Origin: Opitutales bacterium
GTDB taxonomy: Bacteria > Verrucomicrobiota > Verrucomicrobiia > Opitutales > UBA9783
Direction: 5' to 3'
Assembly (NCBI GenBank): GCA_017479315.1
Contig: JAFVCI010000076.1
Location: 1 to 8,874 of the forward strand
DNA length: 8,874 nt
Shown here: positions 1-6,127 of the stretch, in pieces
Layout: the number at the start of each line of letters is the position of its first letter
How positions within the stretch are numbered: the stretch's first letter is position 1
Notes under the pieces: model-generated
Database searches by the model: none
What the model saw: only the letters and a program-made list of their open reading frames with translations
What the model was told of the DNA's origin: nothing
Made by a program: the position numbers and the translations under genes

Positions 1-1017
1 AGCATGGCGGGCGCAAAGGCGGCGACCTTCGGCGTTTTTTACGAACGATCGAGTGAGAATGGGAAACCCGCTTCGGCGGGGTGGTACAACACCGCGGCGT
101 TGGAAGCGGCAGCGTTGAAGGAGGATATTCCTTTTTATTCGATGAACGGCGATGCGTTTTCGTCGGAATTCAAAAAAAAGGCGGTTGAGGCGTTGCGAAA
201 AACGCTCGGAACCGTCGATTGCGTGATTTACAGCCTGGCGGCACCGCGTCGGACGGATAAAGACGGAGTAATTTATAAGTCGGTTTTAAAGCCGATCGGG
301 CGAAATTTTACAAGCAAAAGCGTCAATACCGACAAAAGCGAAGTTTTCGAAACCACCATCGAACCCGCGACCGACGACGAAATTTTCCAAACGGTCAAAG
401 TCATGGGCGGCGAAGACTGGGAGGAGTGGATGCGTTTATTGGTTGCGGAAAAGTTGCTGGCTCCGAAAGCAATAACCGTGGCGTATTCCTACATCGGTCC
501 GGAGGTGACATGGCCGATTTACAAATCGGGTACCATCGGTCGGGCAAAGGCGCACCTTGCGGAAACCGCCGAGAAGTTAAATAATTTTCTGTCGGAACAA
601 ATTCAGGGACGGGCGTTGATTTCGGTCAACAAGGCCGTTGTAACACAGGCGAGTTCTGCCATTCCCGTGGTTCCGCTCTATAACTCGATTTTGTTCAAAG
701 TCATGAAGGAGGCGGGATTGCATGAGGACTGTATTCAGCAAATGTACCGCCTGTTTGCGGGGTTATTTGGCAACAAGAGCGTTTTAAAACGTGACGGTGT
801 GACGTGCGTGCGTTTGGATGATTTGGAATTGAAGCCCGAAGTACAGACGGAAGTGCAACGCATTTGGGAGCGTATCAATACAGACAATTTGCGCACATTG
901 AGTGACTTTGAGGGTTATAAAAAGAACTTTCTGCAGCTGTTCGGGTTCGAATGCCAAGGTGTTGATTACAATGCCGACGTCAATCCCGAGCGTCCGATAC
1001 GAAATTTACTTTCTTAA
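1..1017 (+). CDS. fabV: Trans-2-enoyl-CoA/enoyl-ACP reductase FabV, N-terminus missing
   Basis: This is the 3' part of a FabV/TER-family reductase, which uses NAD(P)H to reduce the trans-2 double bond of enoyl-ACP (last step of the type II fatty-acid elongation cycle) or enoyl-CoA. The reading frame is open from base 1. About 338 codons are present against a usual length near 400, so roughly the first 60 residues, with the glycine-rich dinucleotide-binding motif, lie upstream. The ATG at base 4 is therefore internal, not a start. Seen here: the S-A-G-W-Y-N segment near the fragment's N-terminus, and the family's Y-x8-K catalytic pair, Tyr at bases 520-522 and Lys at 547-549, within the IGPEVTWPIY...GTIGRAK block. 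The stop codon TAA shares one base with the ATG of the glycosylase gene, so the two are probably cotranscribed. FabV enzymes are known to be insensitive to triclosan compared with FabI. Whether this one acts on ACP or CoA substrates cannot be told from sequence. Confidence 0.95.
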   Translation, partial: SMAGAKAATFGVFYERSSENGKPASAGWYNTAALEAAALKEDIPFYSMNGDAFSSEFKKKAVEALRKTLGTVDCVIYSLAAPRRTDKDGVIYKSVLKPIGRNFTSKSVNTDKSEVFETTIEPATDDEIFQTVKVMGGEDWEEWMRLLVAEKLLAPKAITVAYSYIGPEVTWPIYKSGTIGRAKAHLAETAEKLNNFLSEQIQGRALISVNKAVVTQASSAIPVVPLYNSILFKVMKEAGLHEDCIQQMYRLFAGLFGNKSVLKRDGVTCVRLDDLELKPEVQTEVQRIWERINTDNLRTLSDFEGYKKNFLQLFGFECQGVDYNADVNPERPIRNLLS

Positions 1018-1934
1018 TGCGAACCGAAATCGATCGGTTGCTGGAAGGTATTCTGAAAACGCAACAGACGTTGGGCGAAGAGAATTTTTTGCTTTCGCCA
1101 AAGGTTCTGAGTGACTTCTTAAGGAACGAACATGCGGCGCTTGCGGATGGTGAGGAAGGTGTTTCTCACGCAAAGCCGATGGGCGATGCAACGGAGCATG
1201 TTGCTTCCGTTTTTTCTTCCGTTTCTTCGAATTCTTCTCAATCGGCTTCCGAAGTTACCGAAGCACAAACATCGGACAATGTCGGAACGCCTCCCGTTGT
1301 CACGCTTCCGTCGGGGACGAAGGCGGAGCAATGGCAGTGGTTGAAGGAGAAAGTTTTATCGTGTCCGAACTGTTTGCAACATGTGCCGGAAGGCAGAAAG
1401 CCGGTGTTCGGGAGCGGGAAGCTGGATGCCGACATTTTCTTTTGCGGTGAAGCGCCGGGAGCGGAAGAAGAGGAACAGGGCGAAGTTTTTGTCGGGCGCG
1501 CGGGGCAGTTGTTGACAAAAATCATCGAAGCCATGGGGTTGCGGCGTTCGGACGTGTATATCGGCAATATCATGAATTGGCGCCCCGAAACACCGAACCA
1601 TATCGGCAACCGACCGCCGACGCAGGAAGAGATGCGGTTTTGTTTGCCGTATCTCATCGGGCAGGTAGAGATTGTGCGCCCGAAGGTTCTTGTTGCGTTG
1701 GGGTTAACGGCGGTGAATGGTCTGCTCGGATATGATATGAATCGCAAAATGCGCGATTGTCGCGGGAAGTGGTTTGAATTCCATAAAATTCCTTTATTGG
1801 TGACCTATCACCCGTCGTATCTGTTGCGCAACGGTACGTCCGCCTCTAAACGCATGGTGTGGGAAGATATGCTGTGCGTGATGAAGTTTTTAAAGATGCC
1901 GATTTCCGAAAAACAAGAGGGGTATTTTTTGTAG
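1017..1934 (+). CDS. Uracil-DNA glycosylase, family-4-like, with a long N-terminal extension and an altered Fe-S ligand set
   Basis: This 305-residue protein probably removes uracil from DNA as the first step of base-excision repair. Residues 1-37 look helical. Residues 44-100 are rich in Ser, Glu and Thr and look like a flexible linker. The glycosylase domain runs from about residue 104 to 305. Motif 1 is G-E-A-P-G at 144-148, followed by an acidic run and the F-V-G-R-A-G-Q-L-L block (158-166). Motif 2 is H-P-S-Y-L-L-R at 265-271. Family-4 enzymes bind a 4Fe-4S cluster with four cysteines. Here Cys116, Cys119 and Cys209 fit three of them, but the cysteine of the usual K-C-R-P motif is Trp188 (N-W-R-P). 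Cys143, Cys248 and Cys287 are other cysteines present. The ATG overlaps the fabV stop by one base and there is no Shine-Dalgarno sequence, so translation is probably coupled. I recall W-R-P forms of this protein in Verrucomicrobiota, so the change may be lineage-wide rather than a defect. Confidence 0.9.
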   Translation: MRTEIDRLLEGILKTQQTLGEENFLLSPKVLSDFLRNEHAALADGEEGVSHAKPMGDATEHVASVFSSVSSNSSQSASEVTEAQTSDNVGTPPVVTLPSGTKAEQWQWLKEKVLSCPNCLQHVPEGRKPVFGSGKLDADIFFCGEAPGAEEEEQGEVFVGRAGQLLTKIIEAMGLRRSDVYIGNIMNWRPETPNHIGNRPPTQEEMRFCLPYLIGQVEIVRPKVLVALGLTAVNGLLGYDMNRKMRDCRGKWFEFHKIPLLVTYHPSYLLRNGTSASKRMVWEDMLCVMKFLKMPISEKQEGYFL

Positions 1935-2159
1935 GGAGAGGTTACGTTAGTTTTTGTTTGCGTTGCTCGAAAGTGATTTTGTTTATTTCAGTGTGCGTAA
2001 GCTCGCGTGGGTTAAATTGTTGTGTCCTTTATTAGAGGCGATATTCAGACGGGATGGAAAATTAATGAGAATTTGGGTTTTAGCACAAAGCAACAATCAA
2101 AATAAAAGCTCGCGGAAATGCGAAGCGTCGGCATAAAATAACACTGTTACGTATATAAT
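1935..2159 (+). other. Non-coding leader upstream of the NMP kinase gene
   Basis: This is 225 bases with no convincing gene: the longest frame is about 60 codons, needs a TTG start and has no recognisable motif. It is AT-rich relative to the flanking genes. A bulged hairpin lies at 2108-2126 (GCTCGC pairing with GCG-A-AGC around a GGAAAT loop). Read on the minus strand it is followed by a T-rich tail (complement of 2095-2107), resembling a terminator, but no minus-strand gene is visible to use it. The nine-base word AAGCTCGCG occurs at 1999-2007 and again at 2106-2114. No plus-strand terminator for the glycosylase gene is evident. The region ends in a perfect TATAAT hexamer. Confidence 0.5.
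2154..2159 (+). promoter_or_regulatory. TATAAT hexamer abutting the NMP kinase start codon
   Basis: The hexamer matches the sigma-70 -10 consensus perfectly and ends one base before the ATG at 2160. No good -35 hexamer lies at the usual 16-18 base spacing (the bases there read around gcataa). If it is a real -10 box, transcription would begin a few bases inside the annotated gene, so either the true start codon is further downstream or the hexamer is a chance match in AT-rich DNA. Confidence 0.25.
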
Positions 2160-2858
2160 ATGGAACAAACGGATTTTGAGGATTTTTTAAAAGATTTGGA
2201 TAAAAACGGTGAGCTTTCGGCGCATCTGCCGCAACGCATCGTGTGGTTGAGCGGGTCGCCGGGATCGGGAAAAGGGACGCACACGCGTACGTTGATTGAT
2301 TTCTTCGGATTGCATGAAGAACCGTTGGTCGCGAGCAGTCTGCTTAAAACGCCGGAAATGCTTGAAAAAATCAACCAAGGGTTACTGTTGGATGACGAAA
2401 CCGTCATCACGGCGGTTTTTGAAGGATTGAAAAATCCGTTGTACCGAAGCGGCATATTGGTCGACGGTTTTCCGCGCACCGACGGGCAGGCCTGTGCCAT
2501 TGAGTGGTTTTACAAAAAGCTTTTGGTCGAAGGACGACAGCCGCAATTTATATCCGTTGTTTTGCTGACAAGCGAAGCCGTCAGTCTGGAACGGCAACTG
2601 GGGCGCGGACGGCGGGCGCAGGCGCACAACGAAAGGGTGAAACAAACGGGCAAGGGCGAATTAAAGGAAGTGCGCGCGACGGATTTGGATCCGAATGTGG
2701 CGCGGAAACGTTATGAGGTTTTTATGAAGGAAACCTATGCCGCCGTTAAGAAGCTGGACGGTAAAATTCCGTTTGTTTCCGTCAATGCCGACGGTACGTT
2801 GGAAGCGGTGAGGGCGGAATTGTCGGCGAAACTGCGGCAGTTGAATTTGAAGCCGTAA
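2160..2858 (+). CDS. Adenylate-kinase-like nucleoside monophosphate kinase with N-terminal extension
   Basis: This 232-residue P-loop kinase of the adenylate kinase superfamily transfers phosphate from ATP to a nucleoside monophosphate in the cytoplasm. Residues 1-25 are an acidic extension absent from classical Adk, which starts almost at the P-loop. Seen here: P-loop G-S-P-G-S-G-K-G-T at 32-40, the D-G-F-P-R-T core motif at 102-107, and a LID/arginine region with G-R-G-R-R followed by V-R-A-T-D and R-K-R-Y. The canonical NMP-site T-G-D-(M/L)-L-R is replaced by A-S-S-L-L-K around 58-63, so the arginine that holds AMP is a lysine. There are no zinc cysteines in the LID. I recall the same architecture in Verrucomicrobiota proteins annotated as nucleoside monophosphate kinases. 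The substrate is probably AMP but is not proven. The ATG at 2160 is the only ATG that leaves the P-loop intact. There is no Shine-Dalgarno sequence. I leave the symbol blank because orthology to adk is uncertain. Confidence 0.88.
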   Translation: MEQTDFEDFLKDLDKNGELSAHLPQRIVWLSGSPGSGKGTHTRTLIDFFGLHEEPLVASSLLKTPEMLEKINQGLLLDDETVITAVFEGLKNPLYRSGILVDGFPRTDGQACAIEWFYKKLLVEGRQPQFISVVLLTSEAVSLERQLGRGRRAQAHNERVKQTGKGELKEVRATDLDPNVARKRYEVFMKETYAAVKKLDGKIPFVSVNADGTLEAVRAELSAKLRQLNLKP

Positions 2859-3084
2859 CAGGCAATAAACTGCGTTTGAAAGTTTGTGCGCGGCACCTGT
2901 ATATTCATTGGCGGAACATTGTGGAGTGGCTTCATAAACGCGGGAAGAAACTGTTTTTTGGGGAACGGAGCGGTTGTTGAAGTCAAAGATTTTGGGTGAC
3001 GGCGGCTCATAGGCGGTCTTCGTTTCCTGCCGTCGAACGCATTGCCTTGTCTTTGGTACGAAAAAACGCCTCAATTTCTTATGC
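2859..3084 (+). other. Non-coding stretch upstream of the MFS pair
   Basis: This is 226 bases without a supported gene, tRNA or promoter. A six-base inverted repeat GACGGC (2998-3003) / GCCGTC (3029-3034) encloses 25 bases and has no T-tract, so it does not look like a terminator. One plus-strand frame is open through about 2866-2980, but it is short and has no ATG and no recognisable motif. It could hold a weak promoter for the transporters or the remnant of an older gene. Neither can be shown by eye. Confidence 0.4.
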
Positions 3085-4278
3085 ATGGCGGCTTGGTCGG
3101 TTTTGCTCATCGTAACGCTGTTGGAAGGGTTGAGCGGGCTCGGGCGTACGGCCGCTTTCAGCCCGTTTTTGAATGACCTTTGTCGGGATTTATCCTTATC
3201 GCGTACCCAAATCAGCGCGGCGTATGCATTGGCGCATTTGGCAACGATGTTCGTACTGCCAAGCGTCGGGCGATTGTTTGACCGCGCCTCGTTTCCGAAG
3301 TTTTTAAGTATCTTTACGCTCCTGTTCGGCATTTCCTTTGTCGGTATGAGCGGTTTGCGGATATTCGACACAATATCTTTGGTAAGTTTATTTATCCTGT
3401 GGCTCGGAACCTTCAGCATCCGCACGGCGTTGCATTCGTATTCCATTGCGGGACGCTCGACGATTGCCCTGTGGTTTTCGAAGAAGCGCGGTGTTGCCAT
3501 GGGAATTTATACCTTATTTACAACGCTCATCGGTTCCGCCGTTCCGTCGATTGCTTATCATTTGCATCAACATTTTACGTGGGCGGGCGTTTGGATGAGC
3601 ATCGGTCTGCTGTGGTTGTGGATGTTGTTGCTCTGTCCGTTTGCCGCCAAACCGCCGCCGCAAAACGTACCGACGGTATCATCGCCGTTTCCATCCGAGA
3701 AAAAAGCAACCTATCAACCGATGGTGTTTTACTTTGTGATGATGACCCTGTTTTTTAAAGCCTTTCAGAACACGGGTATTACATTGCATTGGATGCCGAT
3801 ATGCCATGAATTCGGGGCGGATGCGGAGAAAGTCTCCTTCGGATTTATTCCGATTGCGGTTGTTTCGATTACGACCACGTTTGTCTTCGGACATTTTTTT
3901 AAAAAAATAACGCCTGCGACGGTGTTGTTGCTGTTTTTGGGTGCCGATTTGGGGATGTTGTGCGCCGCAAAAGCGATTGCGGCAACCGTCGGTGTGTACG
4001 GTTTTATTCTCTTTACGGGTTTATATTACGGATTGAATAACGTTGTCGCGACGCTGGTGTTGCCGGTATTGTTCGGCGTGAAAAAAATCGGCGCCCTTCA
4101 CGGTTGGGCGTACGCGTTCGTAAGCTTCGGCAGTTCCGTCGGTTCGTTTTACTTCGGTTGGATGAGTGACTGCGCGTCCTACCAAACGGCACTGTCTGTT
4201 TGTATGGTTGCGGTATGCGTTTTAATCCTGTGTTTGTTTGGAATGCGGAAGTCGTTACGGCGTCATGAAATCGTTTAG
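3085..4278 (+). CDS. MFS transporter, 12 predicted transmembrane helices, substrate unknown
   Basis: This is a 397-residue integral inner-membrane protein of the major facilitator superfamily. Predicted helices lie near residues 3-21, 43-60, 72-90, 97-116, 137-157, 166-188, 212-231, 250-270, 278-297, 302-324, 335-353 and 368-387. A hydrophilic central loop (about 189-211, Pro- and Ser-rich) separates the two halves. The loop after helix 2 has a motif-A-like G-R-L-F-D-R at 62-67. The segment G-R-S-x5-F-S-K-K-R-G-V-A-M-G at about 123-140 resembles the W-F-x-x-R-G-x-A-x-G block of the MCT/oxalate-formate-antiporter-like branch, which hints at small organic anions. That is only a hint. The ATG at 3085 is the first in frame after the stop at 3010. 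An ATG at 3081 is out of frame. There is no Shine-Dalgarno sequence. The gene overlaps its downstream paralogue by 14 bases, so the two are surely one transcript. Confidence 0.9.
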   Translation: MAAWSVLLIVTLLEGLSGLGRTAAFSPFLNDLCRDLSLSRTQISAAYALAHLATMFVLPSVGRLFDRASFPKFLSIFTLLFGISFVGMSGLRIFDTISLVSLFILWLGTFSIRTALHSYSIAGRSTIALWFSKKRGVAMGIYTLFTTLIGSAVPSIAYHLHQHFTWAGVWMSIGLLWLWMLLLCPFAAKPPPQNVPTVSSPFPSEKKATYQPMVFYFVMMTLFFKAFQNTGITLHWMPICHEFGADAEKVSFGFIPIAVVSITTTFVFGHFFKKITPATVLLLFLGADLGMLCAAKAIAATVGVYGFILFTGLYYGLNNVVATLVLPVLFGVKKIGALHGWAYAFVSFGSSVGSFYFGWMSDCASYQTALSVCMVAVCVLILCLFGMRKSLRRHEIV

Positions 4279-6127
4279 TCCCGTCGGCACATTGGTCGTT
4301 TTGACCCTCCTGGAAGGTTTTTCTTTTTTCGGGCGCACCTCGGCCCTCAGCCCGTTTTTGCCGTCGCTGTGTTCGGATTTATCGGTGTCAATGACGCAAA
4401 TCAGCGGCGCCTATATGTTGGCAAATCTCATTGCGGGGTTGCTGTTGCCGTTTGTCGGGAAATGTTACGACCGAACGGGACTTTCGGATTTTACAAAGGC
4501 TTTTGTCAAAATTTTTGGTCTTTCGTTCGCCATCATCGGGGTTCCGTGCACGTTGGACGCCGATACGCGATCGGGTGGAAAATTAACCGAATGGATGAAA
4601 GAGTATAGTTTTATTCTTCTTTTGATGCCTTTGGATTTTCCCGGTTCCGTTCGTATGATTTTTTCAACGTTTTTCGAGAACCGACGGTACAAACTTTTGT
4701 TCTTTGCGACAGGCGTCACCGTACTGTGGGGTACCGTTTTCGTTTATATCGTCGCGGCAGGGTTGGACAGGTTTCTGTTGTGGCTTTGTGCAACAGGATA
4801 TGTGGTTTTATTGCACTTTGTTGTTTATCGTTCCATTCCCGATCGCAAGAAGAGGGAAGTTTTTCTTGCCATACCGCTTTTGTTTATTTTTTTCTGTGCC
4901 TCAGTCTTTGTCTTTGTTGTATGTTCGGATCCCAAGGGGCTTTGGGGGCTTTGGGTGTGTTTCATTTTTGTTTTATTTTGGATGGTCCGTAAATTGAAAC
5001 CGCTGAGAAGAAAGTGGCAAAAGTTACAAAAGAAATTGGAGACATACGGGATAAATTTTAAGCGTTTGCTTTTACCTCTTCTCGTTTACTGGAGGATAAA
5101 GCACCCCGGAAGAGAATTTCATCGGCATTGGCATCGATATTGGCATCAAATCCCCTGGTGGGATGTAGTGTATTTTATAAACGTGTTAGCTTTGTTCTTT
5201 TTTTTTCATCAGTACAAAACAGCGTCTCCGACGGCATTCGGATGCACAATACTCCTCTTTGCGTTTGTCGGCATACGAACGGCGGTACAGGCATACACGT
5301 TGGCGGGACGCTCGTGGCTGGCGACGCATTTTTCGAAACGCCGCGGGTTGGCAACGGGATGTGTGCAGCTGTGTGTGACAATCATAACGGCTTCAACGCC
5401 CGTCATTTGTTACCAAATCAGTCAACATTGGACGTGCGGAATGTTTTTTTGTATGTTGAGTGCCGTTTGGTTTTTCGTGTTGGTTATTTGTGATTTTCTC
5501 CTTAATAAAAAACTGCCGAAAACGCCGGAAACCGCAACGGTGCAACACGTATTCGGCGTCGATAAAGTACTTTTCGTGGTTCTTTGGCTGACGCTTTTTT
5601 TTCGAAATGCACAGAACAGCGGTATCGGATTTCATTTGGTGCCGATGTGCCGTGATTTCGGCGTGAACGCGAAGACAGTTTCGGCGGCGTTTATGCCGAT
5701 TTCGCTGCTGGCGATCGGCATGACGTTTTTGTTCGGACATTATTTTAAACGGTTCGGTTCGAGAATGTCTTTGGGACTGTTTTTGCTGTCCGATGCGGGA
5801 ATGTTATATGCGGTGAAACATATCGATGCGGACGGAATGCTTTGGTTGTTTATCGCCTGCATGGGACTTTACTGGGGTATCAACAACATTATTGCCTCCA
5901 TAGTCATCCCGGCGCTGTTTGGTACAAACCGCATCGGTGCGTTGAACGGCTTTGCATTTGGTGCCGTCAGCCTCGGAAGTGCCGTCGGACCGTTTTTCTT
6001 CAGTGTCATGAAGGATGCAACTTCATATAAGAGTGCGTTGACGCTGTGTATCGACGGCGTCTTTTTGTTATTGTGCCTGTTCGCATTACTTCAAAATCGT
6101 ATTAAATCCTCGGAAGCGAATACATGA
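4265..6127 (+). CDS. MFS transporter paralogue with an inserted multi-pass membrane domain
   Basis: This 620-residue membrane protein is a paralogue of the transporter encoded just upstream. Shared blocks include V-T-L-L-E-G / L-T-L-L-E-G in helix 1, F-G-R-T and S-P-F-L, T-Q-I-S, the D-R motif A, A-G-R-S, K-(K/R)-R-G, H-(F/Y)-F-K, and I-G-A-L near helix 11. Residues 1-93 and about 317-620 align with the 397-residue paralogue. Between them is an extra segment of about 222 residues, described separately. The start ATG at 4265 gives an N-terminus matching the paralogue. The frame is open from an ATG at 4238, but that start would add nine residues with no counterpart. A GGAAG lies 13 bases upstream, too far for a good ribosome site, so coupling to the upstream gene (14-base overlap) is likely. 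The stop overlaps the nth start as ATGA. The substrate is unknown. The original MFS core seems intact, so the protein may still transport, with the insert adding a partner site, regulation or a second activity (inference). Confidence 0.88.
   Translation: MKSFSPVGTLVVLTLLEGFSFFGRTSALSPFLPSLCSDLSVSMTQISGAYMLANLIAGLLLPFVGKCYDRTGLSDFTKAFVKIFGLSFAIIGVPCTLDADTRSGGKLTEWMKEYSFILLLMPLDFPGSVRMIFSTFFENRRYKLLFFATGVTVLWGTVFVYIVAAGLDRFLLWLCATGYVVLLHFVVYRSIPDRKKREVFLAIPLLFIFFCASVFVFVVCSDPKGLWGLWVCFIFVLFWMVRKLKPLRRKWQKLQKKLETYGINFKRLLLPLLVYWRIKHPGREFHRHWHRYWHQIPWWDVVYFINVLALFFFFHQYKTASPTAFGCTILLFAFVGIRTAVQAYTLAGRSWLATHFSKRRGLATGCVQLCVTIITASTPVICYQISQHWTCGMFFCMLSAVWFFVLVICDFLLNKKLPKTPETATVQHVFGVDKVLFVVLWLTLFFRNAQNSGIGFHLVPMCRDFGVNAKTVSAAFMPISLLAIGMTFLFGHYFKRFGSRMSLGLFLLSDAGMLYAVKHIDADGMLWLFIACMGLYWGINNIIASIVIPALFGTNRIGALNGFAFGAVSLGSAVGPFFFSVMKDATSYKSALTLCIDGVFLLLCLFALLQNRIKSSEANT
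4545..5210 (+). other. Region encoding the inserted membrane domain in the second MFS transporter
   Basis: This region covers residues of about 94-315 of the second transporter; the edges are uncertain by several codons. Predicted spans are 114-134 (weak, contains Asp and Pro), 143-166, 170-188, 199-219, 226-241 and 300-316. The linkers E-N-R-R-Y-K (138-143), P-D-R-K-K-R-E (192-198) and the long basic stretch 242-299 are positively charged, as expected for the cytoplasmic side. Six spans would bring the chain back to the periplasmic side, so that native helix 4 keeps its orientation. The 242-299 loop is Lys/Arg-rich, then His- and Trp-rich. Hand counting of 4561-5220 gives 273 G+C in 660 bases (41%), against 54% for the flanking lines 4321-4560 and 5221-5400. 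I recognise no known domain in it. Confidence 0.7.
5120..5143 (+). repeat. 12-bp tandem repeat encoding HRHW-HRYW
   Basis: Two adjacent 12-base units, CATCGGCATTGG (5120-5131) and CATCGATATTGG (5132-5143), match at 10 of 12 positions. A third partial unit starts CATC at 5144. In frame they encode H-R-H-W and H-R-Y-W, then H-Q. They form the core of the histidine-rich cytoplasmic stretch in the inserted domain and look like a local tandem duplication. Confidence 0.8.

Noticed and set aside
4..6. ATG at base 4 as the true start of fabV
   Set aside because: The frame is open to base 1, and the family's N-terminal cofactor-binding motif is missing, so the gene is truncated by the window edge.
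1238..1747. Minus-strand frame of 169 codons
   Set aside because: It is fully antisense to the conserved glycosylase domain, and its translation shows no domain.
1954..2136. Possible 60-codon small gene in the gap
   Set aside because: It needs a TTG start, has no ribosome site and no conserved motif. Nothing supports translation.
2998..3034. GACGGC/GCCGTC inverted repeat in the gap before the first MFS gene
   Set aside because: Only six pairs around a 25-base loop with no T-tract. This is expected by chance.
2661..3500. Long open frame on the minus strand (279 codons) spanning the gap before the MFS genes
   Set aside because: Most of it is antisense to the NMP kinase and first MFS genes, its composition is low in hydrophobic structure, and it has no recognisable motif or start context. 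It looks like a shadow of biased codon use.
5128..5493. Alternative plus-strand frame of 121 codons overlapping the second MFS gene
   Set aside because: It lies in a different frame over well-conserved MFS codons and has no recognisable product. A frameshift in the MFS gene is not needed because that frame is open throughout.
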